Positions 1 through 10,162 of a DNA stretch of 64,000 nt are shown piece after piece. The notes beneath the pieces are model-generated. The model was not told the DNA's origin and did not search any database. It was given only the letters and a program-made list of their open reading frames with translations. Origin of the DNA: Azoarcus sp. (GTDB lineage: Bacteria; Pseudomonadota; Gammaproteobacteria; Burkholderiales; Rhodocyclaceae). Both the position numbers and the translations under genes were made by a program. Where the stretch lies: NCBI GenBank assembly GCA_020725025.1, contig DYFV01000011.1:1-64000 (forward strand). Direction: 5' to 3'. Within the stretch, counting starts at the first letter, position 1. The number at the start of each line of letters is the position of its first letter.

Positions 1-127
1 GCTGCGATTCGTGCCCCATCTGACCCTGAGTCGCAGGGACGTGGCGATCCGGTTCAAGGAATTTTCGCCGGCACGGAATCCGCGAAACCCGCCCGCTTGC
101 GCACCCGCAATGCGTCGCGCCACGCGG

Positions 128-166
128 AGCGGGTACAATGGCGCCCTTTCATGCACGGAAGGTCAG
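128..166 (+). promoter_or_regulatory. Putative -10 element and ribosome binding site of accA
   Basis: TACAAT at about 133-138 resembles a sigma-70 -10 box, but I see no convincing -35 box at the right distance. GGAAGG at 157-162 lies 4 nt before the ATG at 167 and fixes the start. The first 120 bases hold no gene I can identify. Confidence 0.4.
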
Positions 167-1135
<969 letters not shown>

Positions 1136-2541
1136 TTCCGGGCTGCCCGCCGCAGTGGCCGCTGTGCTGGCGGCGGCGGGCGTAGGGGCGGGGCAGCGGG
1201 TCTGCCTCGCGCTCTCCGGTGGGGTCGATTCCGCCGTTCTCCTCCACCTGCTGGCCGGACTGCGCGCGAGCGTCGGTTTCGAGCTCGCCGCCGCCCACGT
1301 CCACCACGGGCTGAGCCCCAACGCCGACGCCTGGGCGCGCGCGTGCGCTGCGATGTGCGCGGCGCACGCGGTGCCGCTGGAAACCTTCCGCGTCACCGTA
1401 GCGCGCGACGATCCGGCCGGCCTCGAGGCGGCGGCGCGCGCCGCGCGGCATGCGGCGCTGGCGCGCGTGGAGCGCGACTGGCTGGCGACCGCCCATCACC
1501 AGGACGACCAGGCCGAGACCCTGCTCTTCCGCCTGCTGCGCGGCTCGGGCGTGCGCGGGGCGGGAGCGATGGCGCCCGTCGAGCCCGGCCGGCTGCGGCC
1601 GCTCCTGAGCGTGCGGCGCGCCGATATCGTGGCCTATGCCCGAGGCGAAGGGCTTTGCTGGGTCGAGGACGAGAGCAACGCCGATCCGCGCCATGTGCGC
1701 AACTACCTGCGCCACGAGGTCTTTCCCCGCATCGAATGCGCCTTTCCCGGCGCCGTTCCGGCCCTCGCACGGGCGGCGGAGCACTTCCGCGAGGCGGGCG
1801 AGCTGCTGGACGCCCTGGCGGCCCAGGACGCGGCCGCGTGCGGCGGCGTGCCGTTCTCGCGGGAGGCGCTGCTGGCGCTTCCCGACTCGAGAGGCCGCAA
1901 TCTGCTGCGGTGGGCGCTGCGCGCGCAGGGCGGCGAGGCGCCGTCGCGGGCGCGGCTGACCGAGGCGATCCGGCAGGTGCGCGAGGCGCCCGCGGAGCGG
2001 CCGCTGCGGCTGCCGCTCGGGGCGCTCGCCTGCTGCATCTATCGCGGCCGCGTATGGCTCGAGCCCGAGCTGCCGGCGCTGCCGCTGCCGGTCCCCTGGC
2101 ATGGCGAGGACGTGCTCGCCTGGGGCGCGGGGCGGGTGCGCTTCGAGGCGAGCGCCGGCGCAGGACTCGCCCGCAAGGCGCTCGGGGACGCGGGCAGGAT
2201 GGAGCTGGTGCCGCCCTGGCCGGGGCTCGCCATGCGTCTTGCGCCGAACCGGCCGCGGCGAAGCTTCAAGAACCTGTGTCAGGAGGCGGGCATCCCCGCC
2301 TGGCTGCGCCCGCGCCTGCCGGTGCTGCGGGTCGGCGGCGAGGCGGCCTGGATCGGGGAGATCGGCACGGCGGCCGAGCTCGCCTGCGGTCCGGGCGAGG
2401 AGGGGGTGTCGCCGGTGTGGGAGCGCTGAGGGGGCGTCTTTCAGCGTCCGGCGGGTCGCAGGCGCGGCGGCAGCCGAGAACGACGTGGTGCCCCTTCATC
2501 GGCCGATTCGCGGCTTCGGCTGTTCCCCCAGGGTGGTGCTC

Positions 2542-3159
2542 TTACCCCTTGCGGGAATCCCGCGTGAGGTTGATGAGCTGGGCGAGCTCCACCGCCGAGC
2601 GTACCGCCATCTTCTCGAACACCTTGGAGCGGTGCGCCTCCACCGTGCGCATGGAGATGTTGAGCTCGTCGGCGATCACCTTGTTGTACTTGCCGATGAG
2701 GATGAGCTCCATCACCTCGCGCTCGCGGGCGGTGAGGGTGGCGAGCCGCGTCTCGACGGTGTCGCGGCTCACCCGTGCGCGCTGACGCTCGGCGTCCGCC
2801 ACCATCGCGCGCGTCACCACGTCCACCAGGTCGCTGTCGTTGAACGGCTTTTCGATGAAATCGAAGGCCCCTTTCTTGAGGGCGGACACCGCCATCGGCA
2901 CGTCGCCGTGGCCGGTGATGAACACCACCGGCATCTCGAAACCGCGGGAGCGCATCGCCTCGAAGCACTCGAGGCCGCTCATGCCCTCCATGCGGATGTC
3001 GAGCACCGCGCAGCCGCGCCAGTCGGGCTCCGAGGCAGCGAGGAAGGGTTCGGCGCCGTCCCAGGTGGCGCAGGGCACGTCGCGCGTGCGGAACAGCCAC
3101 TCCAGGGCGTCGCGGATGGCTTCGTCGTCGTCGATGATGTGGGCGCGCGCCTCGCTCAT
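2542..3159 (-). CDS. dctR: FixJ/DctR-type response regulator
   Basis: This 205-residue response regulator has an N-terminal receiver domain (acidic pocket IDDDEA, phospho-acceptor Asp in VLDIRMEGMSG, conserved Lys in FIEKPF) and a C-terminal LuxR/FixJ helix-turn-helix (LTAREREVMELILIGKYNKVIADELNIS). The start codon overlaps the stop of the upstream kinase gene as ATGA, so the two are translationally coupled. Its position divergent from a TRAP C4-dicarboxylate transporter fits the DctSR system described in Rhodobacter capsulatus, where DctR activates dctPQM. The symbol rests on family plus context. FixJ-type regulators of other sensors look the same. Confidence 0.88.
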   Translation of the reverse strand: MSEARAHIIDDDEAIRDALEWLFRTRDVPCATWDGAEPFLAASEPDWRGCAVLDIRMEGMSGLECFEAMRSRGFEMPVVFITGHGDVPMAVSALKKGAFDFIEKPFNDSDLVDVVTRAMVADAERQRARVSRDTVETRLATLTAREREVMELILIGKYNKVIADELNISMRTVEAHRSKVFEKMAVRSAVELAQLINLTRDSRKG

Positions 3160-5126
3160 GAAAGCTCCACGGGTAAGGAGAGGATGAAGATGGTACCGCC
3201 CTCGGGGTTCGCTTCGAAACCGAGCCTGCCGCGATGCAGCTCGGCGATCGAGCGGCAGATGTTGAGCCCCATGCCCATGCCTTCGGACTTGGTGGTGAAG
3301 AAGGGCTCGAAGAGCCGGCGCGCCGTCTCGGGGGCGATGCCGCAGCCGAAGTCGGCGATACGCACGATCACGTGCCCGCCTTCCTCACGGGTGGAGATGC
3401 GCACCTTGCGCCGCTCCGCCGGCTGCTCGCGCATGGCGTCCATGCCGTTGCGCACCAGGTTCACGATGACCTGCTCGATCATCACCGGGTCGGCCGGGAT
3501 GTCGGGCAGGTGGGCGGCGAGGTCGGTCTCGATGCGCATGCGCCGCTTGCGCGCGTCCGGCTCGATCAGGCCGACGGCGTCGCGGATGATCGTGTTCACG
3601 TCCAGCTCCTCGCGCTTGGGCTCGGAGCGGCGCACGAAGCCGTGCACCCGGCGGATGATCTCGCCGGCGCGGCGGGCCTGGCGGCCGAGCTTGGCATGGA
3701 TCTCCTTGAGCTCCGGGCGGTCGATCGTCTCCGCCTCGAGGCGGTTCAGGCAGCCGGTGTTGTAGCTGGCGATCGCGGCCAGGGGCTGGTTGAGCTCGTG
3801 GGCGAGGGTGGAGGCCATCTCGCCCATGGTGATGAGGCGCGAAGTGGCCTGCAGCCGCTCGTCCTGCTGGCGCGCGAGCTCGCGCGCCCGCTTCTGCTCG
3901 GTGATGTCCAGCACCGAGCCCATCCAGCCGGTGTGCCGGCCGGATGCGTCGATGAGCGGCGCCTCGAAGATGAGCGCGTCGAGCCGCTCGCCGTTCTTGC
4001 GCCGCAGCCGCACCTCCACGCCTTCGTGGGGGGTGCCGCCGGCCATGATCTGGTCGTGGACTTCCTGGATGCGCTCGATGTGCTCGGGATCCCAGTAGGG
4101 CATGGGGGGCGTGCGGCCGATGAGCTCCTCGGCGCTGTATCCCACCATGCGGCAGAAGGCCGGATTGACGTAGGTGATGCGCCCTTCCAGGTCGCGGGCG
4201 CGCAGGCCGGTGAGCAGCGAGTCCTCCATCGCCTTGCGGAACACCGACTCGCTGCGCAGCGCCTGCTCCGCCGCCTGGCGCCGCGCGAGCTGGCGCCGCA
4301 GCTGCCAGGTGCTCCAGACGATGGCGCTGCTGAGCAGGATGATCGAAGCCATCAGCAGCATCGGGATCCAGCGCGTCTCGCCCCGGTAGGCGGTGATCTC
4401 GAGGGTCAGGCCGTGCCCGGGAGGGTCGAACGGCATGGTGTAGAGCCGATCGTTCGACAGCGGGGCGACCTTGGACTTGGCGGCGATCTCGTGTCCCTCG
4501 GCGTTGCGTACCGCAACCCGGTAGCGCTCCGAGAACCACCACGGCAGCTCGCGCACCACCAGATCCTGCAGGGAGTACACCCCCACCACCACCCCGAGGA
4601 AGGCGTCCCGGGAATAGACGGGGACGTGCACCTCGAACTGGTGGCCGCCGCCCGCGACCTCGTAGGTCGGACCGTAGACCCGGCGCCCGGTCGCACGCGC
4701 GAGCCGGAAGACCGACTCGGCCGGCACCGCGCCGCCCATCTCGTCGATGAATTGCGCGTCGGACAGCGGCGGCATGGCCCCCCGCCTGTTCCCCCGCGCG
4801 TCCAGCCAGACGACCTGGGCGAGACCGCTCTCGGTGCGCAGCATCTGGCGCAGGGCCGCGTCCGTCTGGGCCGAGGGGCCGTCGGCCGACAGCAGCTCGG
4901 TGCCGACCTGCTCGAGCAGCGAGACGTTGCGGTCGAGATGGAACTGGAGGTTCTGCTCCATCCACAGCACGTCGTTGATGAGGATCGCACGCTGCTCGTC
5001 CTCGTCGTGGCTGCGGGTGAGCCACACCAGCGCCACGACCACCGCGAGGAAGAGCGCGAGGGTGACGTAGGGCAGGCGCGCCAGCCAGGGGCCGGGGAGG
5101 CCGATTTCCGGTACGCGGACGTTCAT
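3156..5126 (-). CDS. dctS: Sensor histidine kinase of the dicarboxylate system
   Basis: This membrane histidine kinase is likely the sensor for C4-dicarboxylates and phosphorylates the adjacent regulator. From ATG 5126 it has 656 residues: a first membrane segment near residues 15-35 (VTLALFLAVVVALVWL), a long periplasmic sensor, a second membrane segment near 260-280 (LLMASIILLSSAIVW), a PAS domain (GRITYVNPAFCRMVGYSAEEL), an H-box MGEMASTLAHELNQPLAAIA, an N-box with NLVRNGMDAM, and an ATPase lid GMGMGLNICRSIAELHRG. The frame continues to 5165, but that start would absorb the intergenic palindrome. It forms an operon with dctR (4-nt overlap). Confidence 0.9.
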   Translation of the reverse strand: MNVRVPEIGLPGPWLARLPYVTLALFLAVVVALVWLTRSHDEDEQRAILINDVLWMEQNLQFHLDRNVSLLEQVGTELLSADGPSAQTDAALRQMLRTESGLAQVVWLDARGNRRGAMPPLSDAQFIDEMGGAVPAESVFRLARATGRRVYGPTYEVAGGGHQFEVHVPVYSRDAFLGVVVGVYSLQDLVVRELPWWFSERYRVAVRNAEGHEIAAKSKVAPLSNDRLYTMPFDPPGHGLTLEITAYRGETRWIPMLLMASIILLSSAIVWSTWQLRRQLARRQAAEQALRSESVFRKAMEDSLLTGLRARDLEGRITYVNPAFCRMVGYSAEELIGRTPPMPYWDPEHIERIQEVHDQIMAGGTPHEGVEVRLRRKNGERLDALIFEAPLIDASGRHTGWMGSVLDITEQKRARELARQQDERLQATSRLITMGEMASTLAHELNQPLAAIASYNTGCLNRLEAETIDRPELKEIHAKLGRQARRAGEIIRRVHGFVRRSEPKREELDVNTIIRDAVGLIEPDARKRRMRIETDLAAHLPDIPADPVMIEQVIVNLVRNGMDAMREQPAERRKVRISTREEGGHVIVRIADFGCGIAPETARRLFEPFFTTKSEGMGMGLNICRSIAELHRGRLGFEANPEGGTIFILSLPVELS

Positions 5127-5150
5127 CTGATCGCTGTGTGCGGCGCAACG

Positions 5151-5164
5151 TGTGGAATACCACA
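5151..5164. promoter_or_regulatory. Palindrome TGTGGAATACCACA between dctS and dctP
   Basis: A perfect inverted repeat with arms TGTGG and CCACA and a 4-nt spacer lies 25 bp upstream of the dctS start and about 125 bp before dctP. Its place between the divergent dctSR and dctPQM units makes it a candidate DctR operator. That assignment is inference from position and symmetry only. Confidence 0.4.
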
Positions 5165-5289
5165 ATAGCGCCAGCTTATGGGCGGAACTAGAGTAAGGAC
5201 GCTTCCCGTGCCGGAGTCAGCCCCGCAGTCGCGGAGCGCCGGCAGGTGAGAGCCAAATACCACCACCGTCGTCCGGAGGAGAGAAGGTA

Positions 5290-6294
5290 ATGAAAATTCG
5301 TGCACTCTTGGTCGGTCTGGTTGCCGTCGGACTGTCCGCCACGGCCGTCGCGGCCGATCCGATCGTGATCAAGTTCAGCCACGTCGTCGCCCAGGATACC
5401 CCGAAGGGCAAGGCCGCCGAGAAGTTCAAGCAGCTGGCCGAGAAATATACCAACGGCGCCGTGAAGGTCGAAGTCTACGCCAACAGCACGCTGTACAAGG
5501 ACAAGGAAGAGATGGAAGCGCTGCAGCTGGGCGCCGTCCAGATGCTCGCCCCGTCGCTCGCCAAGTTCGGCCCGCTGGGCGTGCGCGACTTCGAGGCGTT
5601 CGATCTGCCCTACATCTTCGACGGCCGCGATGCCCTGCACAAGGTCACCAAGGGCCCGGTCGGCAAGCAGCTGCTGGCCAAGCTCGAGCCGCGCGGCATC
5701 AAGGGCCTTGCGTACTGGGACAACGGCTTCAAGCACCTCTCGCTGAACGCGCCGATCCGCACCCCGGATGATCTGAAAGGCAAGAAGATGCGCATCCAGT
5801 CGTCCAAGGTGCTCGAGGAGCAGATGCGGGCGCTGGGCGCGCTGCCGCAGGTGATGGCCTTCTCCGAGGTCTACCAGGCGCTGCAGACGGGCGTGGTCGA
5901 CGGCACCGAGAACCCGCACTCCAACCTCTACACCCAGAAGATGCACGAGGTGCAGAGCCACATGGCGCTCACCGAGCACGGCTATCTCGGCTACGCGGTG
6001 ATCACCAACAAGAAGTTCTGGGACGGCCTGCCGGCCGACGTCCGCAGCCAGCTCGACAAGGCGATGGCCGAGGCGACCGACTACGCCAACGAGATCTCCA
6101 AGGCCGAGAACGACAAGGCCCTCGAGGCGGTGCGCGCGTCGGGCAAGACCCAGATCCACACGCCCACCGAGGCCGAGAAGAACGCCTTCAAGAAGGCGCT
6201 CATCCCGGTGCACAAGAAGATGGAGTCGCGCATCGGCGCCGATACGATCAAGGCGATCTACCAGGCGACCGGTTTCGATCCCTCGAAGTTCTAA
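5290..6294 (+). CDS. dctP: TRAP transporter periplasmic dicarboxylate-binding protein
   Basis: This is the periplasmic solute-binding subunit (DctP/SBP family 7) of a TRAP transporter, probably for succinate, malate and fumarate. It has 334 residues with a Sec signal peptide (about residues 1-21, cleavage after AVA) followed by IVIKFSHVVAQDTPKGKAAE, a typical DctP opening. The family arginine region (KMRIQSSKV, near residue 170) and the GVVDGTENP motif are present. GGAGGAGAGAAGG precedes the ATG. A strong terminator directly after the gene probably lets dctP be made in excess over dctQM. Confidence 0.95.
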   Translation: MKIRALLVGLVAVGLSATAVAADPIVIKFSHVVAQDTPKGKAAEKFKQLAEKYTNGAVKVEVYANSTLYKDKEEMEALQLGAVQMLAPSLAKFGPLGVRDFEAFDLPYIFDGRDALHKVTKGPVGKQLLAKLEPRGIKGLAYWDNGFKHLSLNAPIRTPDDLKGKKMRIQSSKVLEEQMRALGALPQVMAFSEVYQALQTGVVDGTENPHSNLYTQKMHEVQSHMALTEHGYLGYAVITNKKFWDGLPADVRSQLDKAMAEATDYANEISKAENDKALEAVRASGKTQIHTPTEAEKNAFKKALIPVHKKMESRIGADTIKAIYQATGFDPSKF

Positions 6295-6309
6295 GTCAGT
6301 GCCAGGAAG

Positions 6310-6343
6310 CGCCCGCCGGGGAGGTTGCCCGGCGGGCGTTTTT
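6310..6343 (+). terminator. Rho-independent terminator between dctP and dctQ
   Basis: An 11-bp perfect stem (CGCCCGCCGGG at 6310-6320 pairing with CCCGGCGGGCG at 6328-6338, 7-nt loop) is followed by five Ts. It lies inside the transporter operon, so it probably acts as a partial terminator or mRNA 3' stabiliser. Confidence 0.88.
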
Positions 6344-6360
6344 GTCGGGAGGGCCCCAAC

Positions 6361-7071
6361 ATGTCCAAGATTATTGACCGCCTGGAGGAGATCATCATCT
6401 CCGTCCTGATTGCGGCGGCGACCGTGATCATCTTCGTGTCGGTCGTGCATCGCTATGCTTCCGGGATGAGCATTCCGGGCGTGCAGGACTGGCTGTTGTC
6501 GCTGCATTTCGGGTGGGCGCAGGAGCTGTGCATCATCCTCTTCGTGTGGATGGCCAAGTTCGGCGCCGCCTACGGCGTGCGTACCGGCATCCACGTCGGC
6601 GTCGACATTCTGATCAACAACGTGCCGGACAGGCAGCGCACAGTGCTGGTCCACCTCGGGCTGCTCGCGGGCGTCGTGTTCACCGCGCTCATCGGCCTGT
6701 TCGGTCTGTTCTTCGTATGGGAGAACGGGATGGCGTACGCCACGCTCACCACCCTGGGCATGGAGGTGGGGGAGTATTTCGAGGGGCCCACCACGCCCGA
6801 TCTCGAATGGCCGACCTGGGCGGTCTATGCGGCCGTGCCGCTGGGCTCCTTCCTGATGTGCTTCCGCTTCCTCCAGGTGATGGTGGGCTTCGCCCGCACC
6901 GGCGAGCTGCCGCACCATGACCACGGCCATGTCGAGGGCGTCGAGGAGCCGGTCCTGATCGGCGAGACGATCGAGGAGGCCGAGGAGATCGAGCACGCGC
7001 ACGCGGGCAAGAGCGACGCGGAATGGGAAAAGCTCCATCCGCACACCGGCCAGCCCAAGATGGGGAGATAA
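6361..7071 (+). CDS. dctQ: TRAP transporter small membrane subunit
   Basis: DctQ is the small integral membrane subunit of the TRAP dicarboxylate transporter. The 236-residue protein has four hydrophobic segments (about residues 12-35, 50-75, 90-120 and 155-180). It also has an unusual acidic, His-rich cytoplasmic tail (HHDHGHVEGVEEP, then EEAEEIEHAHAG), which makes it longer than most DctQ proteins. The start at 6361 has GGGAGGG in front. The frame extends upstream to 6325, but that start would lie in the terminator hairpin. It is followed 3 nt later by dctM. Confidence 0.92.
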   Translation: MSKIIDRLEEIIISVLIAAATVIIFVSVVHRYASGMSIPGVQDWLLSLHFGWAQELCIILFVWMAKFGAAYGVRTGIHVGVDILINNVPDRQRTVLVHLGLLAGVVFTALIGLFGLFFVWENGMAYATLTTLGMEVGEYFEGPTTPDLEWPTWAVYAAVPLGSFLMCFRFLQVMVGFARTGELPHHDHGHVEGVEEPVLIGETIEEAEEIEHAHAGKSDAEWEKLHPHTGQPKMGR

Positions 7072-7074
7072 GCC

Positions 7075-8358
7075 ATGACTACCGTAGCCATTTTCGGCCT
7101 GCTCGTCGTCCTCATGGCGATCGGCATGCCCATCGGGGTCGCGCTCGGTCTGACCGTGCTGACCTTCATGTTCGCCTTCACAACGGTGCCGCTCGAGTCG
7201 GTCGCGCTCAAGATGTTCACCGGCATCGAGAAGTTCGAGATCATGGCGATCCCGTTCTTCATCCTCGCCGGCAACTTCCTCACGCACGGCGGCGTGGCGC
7301 GGCGCATGATCAACTTCGCCACGGCGATGGTCGGCCACCTGCGCGGCGGTCTCGGCATGAGCGCGGTACTGGCGTGCGCCCTGTTCGCCGCGGTGTCGGG
7401 CTCTTCGCCCGCGACCGTGGTGGCGATCGGCTCGATCCTGATCCCCGCGATGCTCAAGCAGGGTTACCCGCTGCGCTTCGGCGCCGGCGTGGTGGCCTCG
7501 GCCGGCGGTCTCGGCATCCTGATCCCGCCCTCGATCGTGATGGTCATGTACGCGGTGACGACCAACACCTCGGTCGGCGCGCTCTTCATGGCGGGGGTGA
7601 TCCCTGGGCTGCTGCTGGCCTTCATGCTGGGGCTGTGCACCTGGTACGTGGCGGTGAAGAACAACTATCCGACGCTGCCGGCGGCAAGCTGGAAGGAGCG
7701 CTTCCAGTCGTTCAGGAAGGCGTTCTGGGGGCTGATGCTGATCGTCGTCGTGATGGGCGGGATCTACTCCGGACTGTTCACGCCGACCGAGGCGGCGGCG
7801 ATGAGCGCGGTCTACGCCTTCTTCATCGCGGTGTTCGTCTACAAGGATCTCAACCTTAAGCAGATCCCGCGGGTGCTTCTCGACTCGGCGAACATGAGCT
7901 CGATGCTGCTGTTCATCATCGCCAGCGCGGTGCTGTTCTCGTTCATCCTGACGAGCGAGCAGATCCCGCAGCGCATGGCCGATGCGATCGTCGCCAGCGG
8001 CATGGGCGCGATCGGCTTCCTGATCGTGGTGAACCTGCTGTTGCTGGTGGCCGGTGCGTTGATGGAGCCGTCGTCGATCATCCTGATCCTGGCGCCCATC
8101 CTGTTCCCGGTGGCCGTGGCCCTGGGCATCGACCCGATCCACTTCGGGGTGATGATCGTGGTGAACATGGAGATCGGCATGATCACGCCACCGGTGGGTC
8201 TCAACCTGTTCGTCGCCAGCGGGATCACGCGCGCGGGTCTCACCGAGATGAGCAAGGCGGTGATGCCGTGGCTGATCACGATGCTGGTGTACCTGATGAT
8301 CATCACCTACATCCCGGAGATCTCGCTCGTCCTGCCTCGCGCACTGGGCATGATGTAA
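7075..8358 (+). CDS. dctM: TRAP transporter large membrane subunit
   Basis: DctM is the large, ion-coupled permease subunit of the TRAP transporter. At 427 residues it has the expected length and about twelve hydrophobic segments. Family signatures include PFFILAGNFLTHGGVARRM, SGSSPATVVAIGSILIPAM, GLGILIPPSIVMVMY and the late LGIDPIHFGVMIVVNMEIG with TPPVGLNLFVASGI. It sits directly after dctQ and ends the operon at a terminator. With dctP and dctSR it forms a complete, self-regulated dicarboxylate uptake locus. Confidence 0.96.
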   Translation: MTTVAIFGLLVVLMAIGMPIGVALGLTVLTFMFAFTTVPLESVALKMFTGIEKFEIMAIPFFILAGNFLTHGGVARRMINFATAMVGHLRGGLGMSAVLACALFAAVSGSSPATVVAIGSILIPAMLKQGYPLRFGAGVVASAGGLGILIPPSIVMVMYAVTTNTSVGALFMAGVIPGLLLAFMLGLCTWYVAVKNNYPTLPAASWKERFQSFRKAFWGLMLIVVVMGGIYSGLFTPTEAAAMSAVYAFFIAVFVYKDLNLKQIPRVLLDSANMSSMLLFIIASAVLFSFILTSEQIPQRMADAIVASGMGAIGFLIVVNLLLLVAGALMEPSSIILILAPILFPVAVALGIDPIHFGVMIVVNMEIGMITPPVGLNLFVASGITRAGLTEMSKAVMPWLITMLVYLMIITYIPEISLVLPRALGMM

Positions 8359-8387
8359 GCGCCCGAAGGCACGAAGCGGTACGCCGG

Positions 8388-8419
8388 GGGCCCGTCTCGC
8401 GAGAGGCGGGCCCTTTTTT
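8388..8419 (+). terminator. Rho-independent terminator of dctPQM
   Basis: An 11-bp stem (8388-8398 with 8403-8413, one T-G pair) with loop GCGA is followed by six Ts, 30 bp after the dctM stop. Confidence 0.9.
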
Positions 8420-8450
8420 CTCCAGGGCGGGCCCGCACCGCAAAAACTGC

Positions 8451-8456
8451 TAAAAT
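8451..8456 (+). promoter_or_regulatory. Putative -10 box (TAAAAT) of ndk
   Basis: TAAAAT lies about 50 bp upstream of ndk, just after the dctM terminator. No good -35 box is visible 16-18 bp upstream, so this is a tentative sigma-70 promoter. Confidence 0.35.
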
Positions 8457-8505
8457 CGCGCGTTACGCTTTTCAGCACCAACTGTTCAAACCGGAGTTTC
8501 GCCCC

Positions 8506-8931
8506 ATGGCCATCGAACGTACCCTTTCCATCATCAAGCCCGACGCCGTCGCCAAGAACGTGATCGGCAAGATCTACCAGCGTTTCGAAGACGCGGGCCT
8601 CAAGATCGTCGCCTCGAAGATGGTGCACCTGTCCGAGCTCGAGGCCGGCCAGTTCTACGCCGTCCACAAGGAGCGCCCCTTCTTCAAGGATCTCGTGTCC
8701 TTCATGGTTTCGGGTCCGGTCATGATCCAGGTGCTGGAAGGGGAGAACGCCATCGCCAAGAACCGCGAGCTGATGGGCGCCACCGATCCGAAGAAGGCCG
8801 CGCCGGGGACCATCCGTGCCGACTTCGCCGAATCGATCGACGCCAACGCGGTGCATGGCTCCGATGCGCCCGAGACGGCCGCGGTGGAAGTGGCGTTCTT
8901 CTTCCCGGGAATGAACGTTTACAGCCGCTGA
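8506..8931 (+). CDS. ndk: Nucleoside diphosphate kinase
   Basis: Ndk transfers the gamma-phosphate of ATP to nucleoside diphosphates through a phospho-histidine, balancing NTP and dNTP pools. It has 141 residues, the usual length. The opening [17 protein letters not shown] and the active-site segment [12 protein letters not shown] (catalytic His near residue 117) are both present. It is a single-gene unit between the dctM terminator and a long hairpin upstream of rlmN. Confidence 0.97.
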   Translation: MAIERTLSIIKPDAVAKNVIGKIYQRFEDAGLKIVASKMVHLSELEAGQFYAVHKERPFFKDLVSFMVSGPVMIQVLEGENAIAKNRELMGATDPKKAAPGTIRADFAESIDANAVHGSDAPETAAVEVAFFFPGMNVYSR

Positions 8932-8951
8932 TACTCTACGGGGACGCCCGG

Positions 8952-9004
8952 ATCGGCCCGCGCATCTCCCGGCAGCCCGACGGGCTGCCAGATAGCGGGC
9001 CGAT
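8952..9004. repeat. Long imperfect hairpin between ndk and rlmN
   Basis: The outer arms ATCGGCCCGC (8952-8961) and GCGGGCCGAT (8995-9004) enclose ATCT/AGAT and an inner perfect stem GGCAGCCC (8971-8978)/GGGCTGCC (8982-8989). Together they form an approximately 23-bp stem with small bulges. TGTATTT follows. It could terminate ndk or control rlmN, whose start is only 28 bp away. Confidence 0.7.
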
Positions 9005-9031
9005 TGTATTTGGCGGCAACTTGGATTTCGG

Positions 9032-10162
9032 ATGTCTGAACCGGTCAACCTGCTCGATTTCGACGTAAACGGACTCATCGCCTGGTTCGCCGAGCGCGGC
9101 GAGAAGCCGTTTCGCGCCCGGCAAGTGATGCGCTGGCTGCATCGCGAGGGCTGCGACGATTTCGAGCGCATGACCGACGTGGCGAAGAGCCTGCGGGCCA
9201 AGCTCGCCGCCGAGGCCTGCATCCGCGCGCCCGAGGCGATCCGCGACTCGGTCTCGTCCGACGGCACCCGCAAGTGGCTGCTCGACGTGGGCGGCGCGAA
9301 CGCGGTGGAGGCGGTGTTCATTCCCGAGACCAGCCGCGGCACGCTGTGCATCTCCTCGCAGGCCGGCTGCGCGCTCGACTGCGCGTTCTGCTCCACGGGC
9401 AAGCAAGGCTTCAACCGCAACCTCTCGGCGGGCGAGATCATCGGCCAGCTGTGGCTCGCCAATCGCCTCCTCGGCGCCACCGGCAAGGCCGGCGGAAAGG
9501 ACGAGGAGGGCGAGCCGCTCAACGGGCGCGTCATCAGCAACGTCGTGATGATGGGCATGGGCGAGCCGCTGGCGAACTTCGACAACGTCGTGACCGCGCT
9601 GTCCGTGATGCTGGACGATCACGCCTACGGCCTGTCGCGCCGGCGGGTGACCGTGTCGACCTCGGGCATCGTCCCGGCCATGGACCGCCTGCGCGAGGAG
9701 TGCCCGGTGGCGCTCGCGGTGTCGCTGCACGCCCCGGACGACGCGCTGCGCGACCGCCTCGTGCCGATCAACCGCAAGTATCCCCTGGCCGAGCTCATGG
9801 CCGCCTGCCGGCGCTACCTCGAGCGGGCGCCGCGCGACTTCATCACCTTCGAGTACGTCATGCTCGACGGCGTGAACGACAGCGACGCCCATGCGCGCGC
9901 GCTCGTCCGCCTGGTGCGCGACGTGCCCTGCAAATTCAACCTGATTCCGTTCAACCCGTTCCCGAACTCGGAGTTCCGCCGCTCGGCGCCGGAGCGCATC
10001 CGCCGTTTTGCCGGTATCCTCATCGATGCCGGCATCGTAACCACCACCCGCAAGACCCGCGGGGACGACGTGGATGCGGCCTGCGGTCAGCTCGCCGGAC
10101 AGGTTCAGGACAAGACGCGGCGCACGGTGCGTCTCGCGCAATCGACGGAGGCTCGTTCATGA
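9032..10162 (+). CDS. rlmN: Dual-specificity 23S rRNA/tRNA adenine-C2 methyltransferase
   Basis: RlmN is a radical-SAM enzyme that methylates C2 of A2503 in 23S rRNA and A37 in some tRNAs. The 376-residue protein has the iron-sulfur triad CALDCAFC (CxxxCxxC), the SAM-binding stretch [16 protein letters not shown], and a late Cys in [11 protein letters not shown], matching the family Cys that carries the methyl group. Its stop overlaps the next start as ATGA. The order rlmN-pilW-rodZ-ispG-hisS is the standard betaproteobacterial arrangement. Confidence 0.96.
   Translation: MSEPVNLLDFDVNGLIAWFAERGEKPFRARQVMRWLHREGCDDFERMTDVAKSLRAKLAAEACIRAPEAIRDSVSSDGTRKWLLDVGGANAVEAVFIPETSRGTLCISSQAGCALDCAFCSTGKQGFNRNLSAGEIIGQLWLANRLLGATGKAGGKDEEGEPLNGRVISNVVMMGMGEPLANFDNVVTALSVMLDDHAYGLSRRRVTVSTSGIVPAMDRLREECPVALAVSLHAPDDALRDRLVPINRKYPLAELMAACRRYLERAPRDFITFEYVMLDGVNDSDAHARALVRLVRDVPCKFNLIPFNPFPNSEFRRSAPERIRRFAGILIDAGIVTTTRKTRGDDVDAACGQLAGQVQDKTRRTVRLAQSTEARS

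Noticed and set aside
11-166. N-terminal extension of AccA from base 11
   Set aside because: AccA proteins begin at the MKTTFLDFE segment, and a good ribosome site precedes 167.
2430-2541. Terminator between convergent tilS and dctR
   Set aside because: I found no convincing stem with a T run on either strand.
6325-6360. Upstream start for DctQ
   Set aside because: It lies inside the terminator hairpin after dctP. ATG 6361 has its own ribosome site.
5188-9585. A 1465-codon minus-strand frame across dctPQM and ndk
   Set aside because: Same reason: it mirrors certain genes on the plus strand and shows low-complexity, His- and Arg-rich sequence.
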